Source of the DNA: Dinoroseobacter sp.
GTDB lineage: Bacteria > Pseudomonadota > Alphaproteobacteria > Rhodobacterales > Rhodobacteraceae
Length of the DNA stretch: 64,000 nucleotides
Direction of reading: 5' to 3'
Assembly: GCA_017643385.1 (NCBI GenBank)
Contig: JAEPNN010000006.1
Location: 62,001-126,000 of the forward strand
The position numbers and the translations under genes are program-made. Within the stretch, counting starts at the first letter, position 1, and each line of letters begins with the position of its first letter. The notes under the pieces were generated by a model, which searched no databases, was not told where the DNA came from, and saw only the letters and a list, made by a program, of their open reading frames with translations. Shown piece after piece: positions 1 through 8,672 of this stretch.

Positions 1-31
1 CATCTTCGATCAGAAGGACCGATTTCGGCAT
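1..31 (-). CDS. response regulator, N-terminal fragment (partial, leaves window)
   Basis: Only the first ten codons are inside the window. They read MPKSVLLIED on the minus strand, the usual beginning of a CheY-like receiver domain: a beta strand ending in the acidic pair that binds magnesium. A strong ribosome binding site (GGGAGGGG) lies eight to ten bases upstream of the ATG, which supports a real start. The rest of the gene, any output domain and its partner kinase lie outside the window. It follows the XRE regulator in the same direction about 95 bases downstream. Confidence 0.6.
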   Translation of the reverse strand, partial: MPKSVLLIED

Positions 32-125
32 GTACGTCCCCTCCCGACACGACGATTATCGTTATTATTCTGCCAGTTTATTACGCATGTCCGATGGACT
101 GTCAAAACTGCATTGCAGTTTGCGC

Positions 126-1427
126 CTACTCAACCAAAACAGATGGCTCTCGTCGCGCTGCACAATTTTGCCGCGGGCAGATCCTGCAAGTCGTCCCCAC
201 CTGAACGGGACGTTCGCCGCTCAGGCTGCCACTATCCAGCGAAACAAGCATGGTCGCACGCAAGATCGGAGCCTTGTCGAATCGCAACCCAGCAACCGGT
301 TCCGCCACAGTCCAGGTTTCCATCTGACGCCCGGGCGGCGTTTCCACCAGCGCCCGTCGCGCAACCATTGGCTGGTTTAATGCCTGATATATTGGCCATA
401 CAGCGCAAGCCGCACCATAGCGAGGCATTGGAAAACCATCGAGTGCCTTGCGGAAAAGAAGCGCACCAGCCCCGTCGCTGACAACAAGCCCAAGCTCTTG
501 GCCAAGATCTTCTGATGGTATCGTTGCCAACCGGTGCATTGCTTCGGACAAGGTGACTCCAAATGCTTGCGACAGCTGGGACGGATCAGGGGATTGGGCC
601 CAAAGCGCAATCACATCGCGCATCGGCATCCGACGCGACAAAGAATAATAGAGCTTTAAATACGTCCTGGCCAAACTTCGGGACTGGGGGGTCGTCAGCT
701 CCGCGGCTTCATCGATAAGACCAGTGATCGTTTCGTCGGGCGCTTTCGATTGTTCCAGTACAGGCAGATGATAGTTGTTGGACGACAAATAAACATCCAA
801 TGCTTCGAGTGGGGTGGTGAACAGGGTGTCAGCCGCTCGGACCTGATCCTCGAAATATCTCACCAACGCCTGACTACCTTCCGCCAGACGGCTGCTTTCT
901 TCATGTATGTTGCGCGTAAATCTATTGCGCCATTGATCTTCGATCTCAGGTGTTTCAACCAAAATGCCCGCCGTGGATTGAATGGCCGTCACATTTGACA
1001 GAAGATCATGCAATGCCTCGCCCAGAAACGGATCATGCGTCAGCCGGTCATTCAGCGCCTCAATGTTGCGATCCTGAGCCACAACCCGACGGTTTTGTGC
1101 CGCGATAAGCCGTGCCCATCCTGGAAAGCGGCTGACAAACTCCTCCAATCGATCAACTTCCGCCTCACCTTTTCGAAACGCACCAGCAGCTTCGCGCAAA
1201 GCCTCCAGAAGGCTTTCTTCCGCGCCTTCAGTTAATGCGGACACCTCGACCTCAAGCGCACGCGCAATCTGAATCAGGACTTTCCCACCGATCTTACGTC
1301 GATTGTGTTCGATGAGGTTTAGATAGCTCGCTGAGATCTCCGCCTGACGCGCCAACTTAGACTGCCGCAGGTTCAACGCCTGGCGGCGTTCACGAATTCT
1401 GGTTCCGGTAAGAGCTGATTTTGACAC
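126..1427 (-). CDS. XRE-family transcriptional regulator with ScfR/DUF2083-like C-terminal part
   Basis: About 433 residues. Residues 8-65 form a lambda-repressor-type helix-turn-helix (LARQAEISASYLNLIEHNRR). Residues 130-190 contain a helix-His-helix stretch (LHDLLSNVTAIQS) that resembles a histidine-kinase dimerisation hairpin. The C-terminus ends in a short cysteine cluster (CRICPRQNC) typical of the acyl-CoA-responsive ScfR/DUF2083 regulators. I see no HExxH metalloprotease motif. A longer frame runs up to 1634, but no ATG gives a better start. The GTG at 1427 sits just before the HTH and leaves a normal divergent promoter region. The gene is divergent from the ABC importer at 1648 and is its most likely regulator, which is inference from position. 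The effector is unknown. Confidence 0.75.
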   Translation of the reverse strand: MSKSALTGTRIRERRQALNLRQSKLARQAEISASYLNLIEHNRRKIGGKVLIQIARALEVEVSALTEGAEESLLEALREAAGAFRKGEAEVDRLEEFVSRFPGWARLIAAQNRRVVAQDRNIEALNDRLTHDPFLGEALHDLLSNVTAIQSTAGILVETPEIEDQWRNRFTRNIHEESSRLAEGSQALVRYFEDQVRAADTLFTTPLEALDVYLSSNNYHLPVLEQSKAPDETITGLIDEAAELTTPQSRSLARTYLKLYYSLSRRMPMRDVIALWAQSPDPSQLSQAFGVTLSEAMHRLATIPSEDLGQELGLVVSDGAGALLFRKALDGFPMPRYGAACAVWPIYQALNQPMVARRALVETPPGRQMETWTVAEPVAGLRFDKAPILRATMLVSLDSGSLSGERPVQVGTTCRICPRQNCAARREPSVLVE

Positions 1428-1529
1428 GTCGAATTCCCAACGAAACAATGGCTTGCTGCGCCTGCGTGATAATAACTTTACACATTCTGCAAGCGCATTG
1501 ACAGATTCTTTTACAAATAAATTGTTTTT

Positions 1530-1592
1530 CAATGGGGCCTTGTTGAAAGGATTGACCGATCCGTCACTTATTACGGTAGGCCCCATTGGGCC
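1530..1592 (+). other. alternative inverted repeats in the leader of the importer operon
   Basis: CAATGGGGCC at 1530-1539 is perfectly complementary to GGCCCCATTG at 1579-1588. The second arm can instead pair locally, with GGCCC at 1579-1583 opposite GGGCC at 1588-1592 (loop CATT). The two pairings exclude each other. A TTGACA hexamer lies at 1498-1503, but the -10 is poor. The repeats lie 56 bases or more upstream of the substrate-binding-protein ATG. They may be an RNA switch, a regulator site or chance. Confidence 0.35.
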
Positions 1593-1647
1593 CCGAACGG
1601 ATAGGTAGAGGAGCCTGTCTGTTCCCTGCATCAAACGGGAGGATTAT

Positions 1648-2982
1648 ATGTCCAAACTAGATCTCAGCCGCCGTGGCGTTCTGAAAACCGGCGCTGTTGC
1701 CGGTGCCGGCCTGGCGCTGCCAACCATTTTCACTTCGGGCGCAAGCGCGTTCACCAATGAACCAGGCGACAGCTCGGTCACTCTGGGGTTCAACGTGCCT
1801 CAGTCCGGCCCATACGCCGATGAGGGTGCAGACGAACTGCGCGCCTACTTCCTGGCCGTGGAGCATCTGAACGGCGAAGGCGACGGCGGCATGCTGAACA
1901 CCTTCTCGTCCAAGGCTCTGGACGGTGCGGGTATTCTTGGCCGTAAAGTCGAATATGTCACGGGTGATACACAGACAAAGTCTGATGCTGCGCGCGCATC
2001 GGCTCGTTCGATGATTGAAAAAGACGGCGCCATCATGATCACAGGCGGCTCGTCCTCGGGTGTGGCTGTGGCCGTGCAAGCGCTTTGCCAGGAAGCCGGC
2101 GTTATCTTCATGGCGGGTTTGACCCACTCGAACGACACCACAGGTAAGGATAAGAAGGCCAATGGTTTCCGCCACTTCTTCAACTCTTACATGTCCGGCG
2201 CAGCGCTCGCACCGATCCTTGGCTCCAACTATGGCACCGATCGTAAAGCCTATCACCTGACTGCGGACTACAACTGGGGTTACACCACAGAAGAAGCCGT
2301 GCGGACGTCGACCGAGGCCATCGGTTGGGAAACTGTTGGTACGGTGAAAACACCACTGACACAGACCGACTTCTCATCCTACATCGCACCGGTTCTGAAC
2401 TCTGACGCAGACGTTCTGGTTCTGAACCACTACGGCGGGAACATGGTGAATTCGCTCACCAATGCGGTTCAGTTCGGTCTGCGTGACCGTGTGGTCAACG
2501 GCAAGAACTTCGAAATCGTTGTTCCACTTTACTCTCGCCTGATGGCGAAGGGTGCTGGCGCCAACGTTAAGGGTATCTACGGTTCCACGAACTGGCACTG
2601 GTCGCTCAGTGACGAAGGTTCGCAGGCATTCGTACGCTCCTTCGGCACCAAATACGGCTTCCCGCCCTCACAGGCTGCGCACACTTGCTACGTACAGACG
2701 CTGCTTTATGCAGATGCTGTCACACGCGCAGGCTCCTTCAACCCATGTGCGGTTTCGGAAGCCCTCGAAGGCTTCGAGTTCGACGGAATGGGCAACGGCC
2801 CAACCCTCTATCGTGCCGAAGACCACCAGTGCTTCAAAGACGTTCTGGTTGTGCGTGGTAAAGAGAACCCAGAAAACGAGTTTGACCTTCTCGAAATCGT
2901 TGAAGTCACCCCAGTCGCGCAAGTCACTTACGACGCCTCGATCTTTGGTGGCGAGCTGGGCTCCTGTAACCCAGGCGCATAA
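1648..2982 (+). CDS. branched-chain-amino-acid-type ABC importer, substrate-binding protein
   Basis: 444 residues. The N-terminus has a twin-arginine signal (SRRGVLKTG, residues 7-15) followed by an Ala-rich hydrophobic stretch ending near ASAF, so export by Tat to the periplasm is likely. The mature part matches the type I periplasmic binding fold of the LivJ/UrtA/AmiC group (opening VTLGFNVPQSGPYADEG; central TGGSSSGVAVAVQALCQEAG). The ATG follows a clear site GGGAGGATTAT. It heads a five-gene importer operon. The ligand cannot be read from the sequence; amino acids, amides, urea and short acyl compounds are all possible in this family. A stem-loop follows the stop codon. Confidence 0.88.
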   Translation: MSKLDLSRRGVLKTGAVAGAGLALPTIFTSGASAFTNEPGDSSVTLGFNVPQSGPYADEGADELRAYFLAVEHLNGEGDGGMLNTFSSKALDGAGILGRKVEYVTGDTQTKSDAARASARSMIEKDGAIMITGGSSSGVAVAVQALCQEAGVIFMAGLTHSNDTTGKDKKANGFRHFFNSYMSGAALAPILGSNYGTDRKAYHLTADYNWGYTTEEAVRTSTEAIGWETVGTVKTPLTQTDFSSYIAPVLNSDADVLVLNHYGGNMVNSLTNAVQFGLRDRVVNGKNFEIVVPLYSRLMAKGAGANVKGIYGSTNWHWSLSDEGSQAFVRSFGTKYGFPPSQAAHTCYVQTLLYADAVTRAGSFNPCAVSEALEGFEFDGMGNGPTLYRAEDHQCFKDVLVVRGKENPENEFDLLEIVEVTPVAQVTYDASIFGGELGSCNPGA

Positions 2983-2997
2983 AAGCATATACAACTC

Positions 2998-3021
2998 GGG
3001 TGCGCGCTTTCGTGCGCACCC
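2998..3021 (+). other. intercistronic stem-loop after binding-protein gene
   Basis: GGGTGCGC at 2998-3005 pairs perfectly with GCGCACCC at 3014-3021 around an eight-base loop. No T-run follows, so it is not a classical terminator. It lies 15 bases after the binding-protein stop and before the first permease. Known counterparts protect the upstream binding-protein message and keep it in excess over the membrane subunits. Confidence 0.6.
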
Positions 3022-3079
3022 TTCGCCCTGCGCTTCCTCCGCTCAGGGCTTTTCCGCAACTAGTCTCTAGGTGGGAACG

Positions 3080-4111
3080 ATGGACGGTTTTATCCTTCAA
3101 ATCCTGAATGGGCTCGATAAGGGCTCTGCCTATGCGCTGATCGCGCTAGGCCTTACGCTGATTTTCGGCACACTCGGTGTCGTGAACTTCGCCCACGGCG
3201 CACTGTTCATGATCGGGGCGTTTTGCGCCGTTACACTAAACCGTCTTTTGACACTGTCTTACGTCACCGAAGACCCATCTCGAACCGATTTCCTTGGTAA
3301 TCCCGCAAAGGTTGAAACACCTTACGTGGTTGATTGGTTCGGCGAGAGCGTTGGTCTTGCGATGATCGACTGGGTCGTGCCTTTGGCAATACTGTTCTCG
3401 ATTCCTATCATGGTCGCTGTCGGCCTGATTATGGAACGCGGACTGATCAAGCATTTCTACAAACGGCCCCACGCCGACCAGATCCTGGTCACGTTCGGGT
3501 TGGCGATCGTCCTGCAGGAAATCATCAAGTATTACTATGGCGCAAACCCTATCCCGACCCCTGCTCCAGAAGCATTCGTGGGAACGTTCGATTTTGGCGC
3601 TATGCTCGGATTTGAACCTTTCACAATCCTCTACCCCTACTGGCGCCTGGTCTACTTCGTATTCGCGGTCATTTTGATTGGTGCAGTGTTCGCCTTCCTG
3701 CAATTCACTACCTTCGGCATGGTTGTTCGCGCTGGCATGGCAGACAGGGAAACCGTTGGGCTTCTGGGCATCAACATCGACCGACGCTTTACGCTGATGT
3801 TTGCCCTGGCTGCCGTCGTCGCAGGACTTGCAGGGGTGATGTACACGCCTATTATTTCGCCCAACTATCATATGGGAATGGACTTCCTTGTTCTGAGTTT
3901 CGTCGTCGTGGTTGTTGGTGGCATGGGCTCGCTTCCCGGAGCTGTCGCGGCAGGCTTCCTGCTGGGCATCCTCGAGAGCTTCGCATCCATGCCCGTCGCG
4001 ATTTCAATCATCCCTGGCATCAACCAGATCATAATCTACCTCGTCGCCATCGTGATCCTGCTGACCCGCCCGCGCGGTCTGATGGGACGCAAAGGCGTGA
4101 TGGAGGAATAA
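3080..4111 (+). CDS. ABC importer inner-membrane permease, LivH type
   Basis: 343 residues, very hydrophobic, with about eight to nine predicted membrane helices and the LivH opening GLDKGSAYALIALGLTLIFG followed by VNFAHGALFMIGAF. The C-terminal part carries the conserved GGMGSLPGAVAAGFLLGILE. An in-frame GTG at 3071 is possible, but AGGTGGG lies directly in front of the ATG at 3080 and overlaps that GTG, so the ATG is preferred. The protein pairs with the LivM-type permease 3 bases downstream. It is slightly longer than LivH because of an extracytoplasmic stretch near residues 50-80. Confidence 0.9.
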   Translation: MDGFILQILNGLDKGSAYALIALGLTLIFGTLGVVNFAHGALFMIGAFCAVTLNRLLTLSYVTEDPSRTDFLGNPAKVETPYVVDWFGESVGLAMIDWVVPLAILFSIPIMVAVGLIMERGLIKHFYKRPHADQILVTFGLAIVLQEIIKYYYGANPIPTPAPEAFVGTFDFGAMLGFEPFTILYPYWRLVYFVFAVILIGAVFAFLQFTTFGMVVRAGMADRETVGLLGINIDRRFTLMFALAAVVAGLAGVMYTPIISPNYHMGMDFLVLSFVVVVVGGMGSLPGAVAAGFLLGILESFASMPVAISIIPGINQIIIYLVAIVILLTRPRGLMGRKGVMEE

Positions 4112-4114
4112 TCC

Positions 4115-5410
4115 ATGACCGATCAAACACAAAACCCACCGGCCATAGCCACTGGCGCCCAAAGCACTGTAAAGGCGTCGCGGGGCGGCATGTTGGGCCT
4201 CACTGCAAACGACTTCCGGCTTTTCCTGATCGTTCTGGTGATCACTTTTCTCGCGCCTTTCATCCTGAACCCCTTCCCTGAGGGCTCAGCGCTGGCACAG
4301 TTCAACGCAGGCTACCCTGACCTGATGCAGCGCTTTGTGATCTTCGGCATCTTTGCGATCGGATTTAACATCCTGTTCGGTCTGACGGGCTACTTGTCCT
4401 TTGGACATGCTGCTTTCCTGGGTGTCGGCTCCTACGGTGCGATCTGGATGATGAAGCTGCTGACGCTGAACGTCATTCCTGCAATCATCATGGCTATTAT
4501 CGTGGCTGGTATCTTTGCATTGATGGTTGGGTACGTTTCGCTCCGGCGTTCGGGCATCTATTTCTCGATCCTGACATTGGCATTTGCGCAGATGAGCTAT
4601 GCGCTCGCCTATTCGGTCCTGACACCCATAACCGGCGGCGAGACCGGCCTGCAGATCAAGAATACCGACCGTCCCCTTCTGTCAAACATTCAGGACGGGG
4701 AGATTGGGCGTGCGAACCTCTTTGGACTTGAAATGCGCTCCAGCTTTGAACTGGAATTGGGCGCTTGGCTCTTCACGTTTAACGCAGGTTATTACATCGC
4801 TGCTGTGGTCATGTTGCTGGCCTTCTACATGTCGATCCGGCTTTTCCGGTCACCTTTCGGAATGATGCTGCGGGCTGTGAAATCCAATCAGCAACGGATG
4901 AACTACACTGGTCTGAACTCCAAGCCTTACACGCTGGCGGCTTTTGTCATCTCCGGGATGTATGCAGGTTTGGCCGGAGGTCTGATGGTGGCGATGGATA
5001 CACAGGTTGGACCAGAGCGTATGTTCTGGACCGCATCTGGTGAGGTCGTTTTGATGGCGATCCTGGGTGGTGCCGGGACTTTGATCGGCCCCGTACTCGG
5101 CGCCGGATTCATCAAGTACATGGAAAACATCATCTCGAAGATTAACTCGACGATCCTGCACGAATGGTTCTTCTGGCTGCCGGATGGCTTGGAAAACTTC
5201 GTTGTGGCGCTGATCTATCCCTTCATCGGCAAAGGCTGGCACCTGACCCTTGGTATCATGTTCATGGCCGTTGTAATCTTCCTGCCCGGGGGTCTGGTCG
5301 AAGGCGGTCAGCGGATCGCAGGCTGGATCAAAAACCGTCGCGGATCAGGCGACGGGCCTGACAAAGATCCCGAGCATCATCCAAAACAAGCCCCGCATGT
5401 CGGCGAATAA
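4115..5410 (+). CDS. ABC importer inner-membrane permease, LivM type
   Basis: 431 residues. A hydrophilic N-terminal extension of about 35 residues precedes the first membrane helix. The family signature [18 protein letters not shown] lies near residues 90-107 and [16 protein letters not shown] lies near residues 310-325. The tail is hydrophilic and charged ([16 protein letters not shown]). A GGAGGAAT site is correctly spaced before the ATG. It forms the transmembrane heterodimer with the LivH-type protein. Confidence 0.9.
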   Translation: MTDQTQNPPAIATGAQSTVKASRGGMLGLTANDFRLFLIVLVITFLAPFILNPFPEGSALAQFNAGYPDLMQRFVIFGIFAIGFNILFGLTGYLSFGHAAFLGVGSYGAIWMMKLLTLNVIPAIIMAIIVAGIFALMVGYVSLRRSGIYFSILTLAFAQMSYALAYSVLTPITGGETGLQIKNTDRPLLSNIQDGEIGRANLFGLEMRSSFELELGAWLFTFNAGYYIAAVVMLLAFYMSIRLFRSPFGMMLRAVKSNQQRMNYTGLNSKPYTLAAFVISGMYAGLAGGLMVAMDTQVGPERMFWTASGEVVLMAILGGAGTLIGPVLGAGFIKYMENIISKINSTILHEWFFWLPDGLENFVVALIYPFIGKGWHLTLGIMFMAVVIFLPGGLVEGGQRIAGWIKNRRGSGDGPDKDPEHHPKQAPHVGE

Positions 5411-5423
5411 GGAGGACTGAAAG

Positions 5424-6179
5424 ATGGGAATTCTTGAAGTCAAAGGCGTCAACAAGCGCTTTGGGGGCCTTCAGGCACTGGGGGACGTGAACCTTAGCGT
5501 TCAAGAGAAATCGGTTCATGCCATCATTGGGCCGAATGGAGCGGGCAAATCCACGCTGCTGAACTGCCTGATCGGCAAACTGATCCCCGACACAGGCTCA
5601 GTCATGTTCGATGGCAAATCCGTTCTCGGGCGTAAGCCCCACGAAATCTGCCAGATGGGGATCAGCCGGGTGTTCCAAACACCTGAGATCTTTGGTGACC
5701 TGACTGTTTTTGAAAACGTGATGATCCCTTGCTTTGCCAAGCGAGATGGTGCGTTTCGCTTGCACGCGATCGAAACCGTGATGTCGGAAAAGGACATTGT
5801 CGAACAGGCAGAGGCAATGCTCAGCGAAGTGAGCATGCTCGACAAGCGCCACATGCTCGCCTCATCACTCTCGCGCGGGGATAAGCGACGTTTGGAAATG
5901 GCGATGTGCCTGGTGCAGCAACCGCGGCTGTTGCTCTTGGATGAACCAACCGCTGGAATGGCGCGGGCAGATACGAACAACACGATCGATCTGTTGAAAG
6001 AAATCCACGAGAAGCGCGATATCACGATGGCGATCATCGAACATGATATGCATGTGGTCTTCAGCCTTGCTCAACGCATTACCGTGCTCGCCCAAGGCTC
6101 ACCTCTGGTGGAGGACACACCTGCAAACATCAAAGGTCACCCGAAGGTACGCGAAGCGTATCTTGGCGAGACCGCATAA
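5424..6179 (+). CDS. ABC importer ATP-binding protein, LivG type
   Basis: 251 residues. Walker A is GPNGAGKST near residues 37-45, Walker B is LLLLDEPTAGMA, and the switch histidine is in IIEHDMHVVFSLA. The usual LSGGxQ signature is altered to LSRGDKRRLEMAM, as in the UrtD branch of this family. The ATG follows AAGGAGGACTGAAAG. Its partner is the LivF-type ATPase 12 bases downstream. The ABC signature variant weakly suggests a urea/amide-type rather than a classical Liv system. Confidence 0.88.
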   Translation: MGILEVKGVNKRFGGLQALGDVNLSVQEKSVHAIIGPNGAGKSTLLNCLIGKLIPDTGSVMFDGKSVLGRKPHEICQMGISRVFQTPEIFGDLTVFENVMIPCFAKRDGAFRLHAIETVMSEKDIVEQAEAMLSEVSMLDKRHMLASSLSRGDKRRLEMAMCLVQQPRLLLLDEPTAGMARADTNNTIDLLKEIHEKRDITMAIIEHDMHVVFSLAQRITVLAQGSPLVEDTPANIKGHPKVREAYLGETA

Positions 6180-6191
6180 GGAGGCGGTGAG

Positions 6192-6947
6192 ATGAACGTC
6201 AAACCCGACTTTACACGATCCGCTAACAGGGCCGAAACGGCACCGGCCTTCCTGTCTGTCTGGGACCTACACGCGTATTATGGTGAAAGCTATATCGTTC
6301 AGGGCATCAGCTTCAATGTGCACGAAGGCGAGATTCTCGCGCTTCTTGGCCGCAATGGTGCGGGCAAGACCTCAACCTTACGATCCATTGCGCGCCTTGA
6401 TGACCCGCAGGTGACGCATGGGGAAATCTGGCTGGATCACCAGCCTTTGCACCAGATGAAGAGTTACGAGGCCTCATCAAAAGGTCTGGGACTTGTGCCG
6501 GAAGACCGGCGCATCATTCAGGGCCTGACCGTTGAAGAAAACCTGAAACTGGCGCAAATCGCACCACCCATCGGCTGGTCGCTTGATCGTCTTTATTCGC
6601 TGTTCCCGCGCCTTGGCGAACGTCGCACCCAAGAAGGCACCACCCTGTCCGGCGGTGAACAGCAGATGCTGTCCATTGCGCGGGCGCTAGCGCGTGACAT
6701 CAAGGTGCTGCTGCTCGACGAGCCTTACGAAGGTCTGGCCCCGGTGATCGTGGATGAGATCGAAAAGACGCTCCACACCATCAAGGAACAAGGCATTACG
6801 ACAATACTTGTCGAACAAAACGCAGTGCGCGCCCTGCAGTTGGCGGACCGCGCAGTCATCATGGATACCGGATCCATCGTGTTTGATGGATCGGCACAGG
6901 AAGTGCTCGACAACAAGGAGCTTCGCGAAGAATACCTCGCGATCTGA
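6192..6947 (+). CDS. ABC importer ATP-binding protein, LivF type
   Basis: 251 residues. Walker A is GRNGAGKTS, the signature is LSGGEQQMLSIARALA, Walker B is VLLLDEPYEGLAP, and the switch region is ILVEQNAVRALQ. The last is characteristic of LivF/UrtE subunits. It starts after AAGGAGGCGGTGAG and is the last gene of the operon. An intrinsic terminator follows 47 bases after the stop. Confidence 0.9.
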   Translation: MNVKPDFTRSANRAETAPAFLSVWDLHAYYGESYIVQGISFNVHEGEILALLGRNGAGKTSTLRSIARLDDPQVTHGEIWLDHQPLHQMKSYEASSKGLGLVPEDRRIIQGLTVEENLKLAQIAPPIGWSLDRLYSLFPRLGERRTQEGTTLSGGEQQMLSIARALARDIKVLLLDEPYEGLAPVIVDEIEKTLHTIKEQGITTILVEQNAVRALQLADRAVIMDTGSIVFDGSAQEVLDNKELREEYLAI

Positions 6948-6994
6948 TCTAAATTACACCCTGATTCATACCTCCCCTCAGGATCAGGGGCTTC

Positions 6995-7024
6995 GCCGCG
7001 TCAGTTTCTGGCGCGGCTTTTTTT
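6995..7024 (+). terminator. intrinsic terminator of the importer operon
   Basis: GCCGCG at 6995-7000 pairs with CGCGGC at 7012-7017 and is followed directly by seven Ts (7018-7024). It ends the five-gene ABC importer operon and separates it from the DMT transporter. Confidence 0.85.
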
Positions 7025-7077
7025 ATGTCTGTTCGGCACATCTTCCAAAATCAGATTAGCTCCCCTAGACCCGAATT

Positions 7078-8016
7078 ATGACAGACGCTCGCTCAACATT
7101 TCTCGCAAGCGCAATCGTGCTATTCTCCGGCGCGACCTGGGGCATCTATTGGCTGCCAATCCGCGTGATCGCAGACGGCGGCCTTGCAGGGGCATGGGGC
7201 ACATTGATCATCGTTGCCGCCGCAACCGTGGCCCTGATCCCGAGCGCCATTCGGAATTGGACCTCAATCCGAAAAAGCTCGCCGATCGCGCTGATATCCA
7301 TCGCACTGGGTGGCTTTGCGTTCGTTCTTTACTCAGTGGGCCTGCTTTATGGCCGTGTTGCGATCATTGTCATCCTTTTTTACCTGACCCCGTTGTGGAG
7401 CACACTGATCGGACGCCTGTTCTTGGGATGGTCGGTGTCCCCTTTCCGCCTTTGGGCGCTCGTTATCGGTCTGATTGGGCTGATTGTTATGCTCGGCGCC
7501 GGTGGTGAAATGCCAATCCCTCAAGGTTTTGGCGAATGGCTTGGGCTGATCTCGGGCTTCTTGTGGTCGGTCGCCACGACCGGCATTCGCGTCAAAGCCA
7601 CAACCGGGGCCGGTGCGACTGCGTTTATCTTCGTACTTGGGGCAACATTTGGTTGCGCAATTCTTGCGCCTGTTCTGGATCCGTTTCCTTCGTCCGTTGC
7701 GCCCTCCGCCCTGATCCTTGCGATACTGACCGGCGCCATTTGGTGGAGCCTGTCCATCACCGGGCTCATGTGGGCCTCTGCGCGCCTTGAGCCTGCGCGC
7801 GTTGGTATCCTTTTGATGACCGAAGTTCTGCTTGCATCCATCTCGGCTGCGATACTAGCCGAGGAAACCCTTGGACTGATAGAGATCGTTGGTGGAATTC
7901 TGGTGCTCGTCGCCGGACTGCTGGAGGTATTTCCAAATCAGACCCGCCAGCAACCCCACATCAAAATGCCGCCTGTCAGAGATCCCAAAGACAGCCTTCG
8001 AGACAGCCATCGGTAG
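7078..8016 (+). CDS. DMT/EamA-family membrane transporter
   Basis: 312 residues, about ten membrane helices arranged as two EamA repeats (roughly residues 8-140 and 150-285). Features seen are FSGATWGIYWLPIRVI at the start, YLTPLWSTLIGRLFLG ending the first repeat and the conserved EVLLASISAAILAEE near the end of the second. Members export amino acids, metabolites or drugs across the inner membrane; the substrate cannot be inferred. No ribosome binding site is evident before the ATG at 7078, so a leaderless message is possible. Confidence 0.85.
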   Translation: MTDARSTFLASAIVLFSGATWGIYWLPIRVIADGGLAGAWGTLIIVAAATVALIPSAIRNWTSIRKSSPIALISIALGGFAFVLYSVGLLYGRVAIIVILFYLTPLWSTLIGRLFLGWSVSPFRLWALVIGLIGLIVMLGAGGEMPIPQGFGEWLGLISGFLWSVATTGIRVKATTGAGATAFIFVLGATFGCAILAPVLDPFPSSVAPSALILAILTGAIWWSLSITGLMWASARLEPARVGILLMTEVLLASISAAILAEETLGLIEIVGGILVLVAGLLEVFPNQTRQQPHIKMPPVRDPKDSLRDSHR

Positions 8017-8156
8017 GCGCACGGAAATGACCTTACGTCCAATTTCCGCAAATCGCCCACTTCCCCTATCGGTTTACCTCCCCTATACGGGAGCGAAACA
8101 AATTGGCGCAGTGCGGACTTCTGCGCCTGAAAAACACCATAAAAGCCGAGGGCGGA

Positions 8157-8660
8157 ATGACCAAACCATCTCATGACAGTGACGTGGCCTTCATCAAGGC
8201 ACTGGCCGAACTGCTGCGTGAAAACGACCTGACCGAACTGCAAGTCAAGCGCGACTATGGCGATGACGACAGCCTGAACGTGCGGGTTTCACGTCAACAC
8301 CCGCCTGCGGTCGCGCAACAAGTTGTCGCCACCCCTGCCCCAGTTGCAGCCCCTGCCGCCGCACCTGCGACACCCGCCGCGCCCGCTGCTGCAGCGCCAA
8401 CCACCACAGAAGATCCAGCACAACACCCTGGGGCCGTAACCTCGCCCATGGTTGGAACGGCTTATATGGCGGCAGAACCTGGGGCTACGCCTTTCATCAG
8501 CGTCGGAGACACGGTCAGCGAAGGCCAGACCTTGCTGATTATCGAGGCGATGAAAACCATGAACCACATTCCCGCGCCCCGAGCAGGCAAGGTCTCCCGC
8601 ATCCTGATCGAAGACGGCGCCCCCGTCGAATTTGGCGCGCCGCTTCTGATCCTCGAATAA
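8157..8660 (+). CDS. accB: biotin carboxyl carrier protein of acetyl-CoA carboxylase
   Basis: 167 residues. The C-terminal biotinyl domain (about residues 90-167) has the biotinylation motif EAMKTMNHIP with the modified lysine near position 133. The middle is an Ala/Pro-rich flexible linker and the N-terminus is a short helical region. An upstream in-frame start exists at 8103, but the ATG at 8157 has a GAGGGCGGA site and yields the normal family N-terminus. It carries the carboxyl group between AccC and the carboxyltransferase in the first step of fatty acid synthesis. accC follows 12 bases downstream. Confidence 0.96.
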   Translation: MTKPSHDSDVAFIKALAELLRENDLTELQVKRDYGDDDSLNVRVSRQHPPAVAQQVVATPAPVAAPAAAPATPAAPAAAAPTTTEDPAQHPGAVTSPMVGTAYMAAEPGATPFISVGDTVSEGQTLLIIEAMKTMNHIPAPRAGKVSRILIEDGAPVEFGAPLLILE

Positions 8661-8672
8661 GGGATCGCGCCA

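Noticed and set aside
1552-1567. TTGACC-GATC-CGTCAC as a RutR box before the Liv-type operon
   Set aside because: The right arm matches only 4 of 6 bases, and the operon has a divergent XRE regulator as a better candidate.
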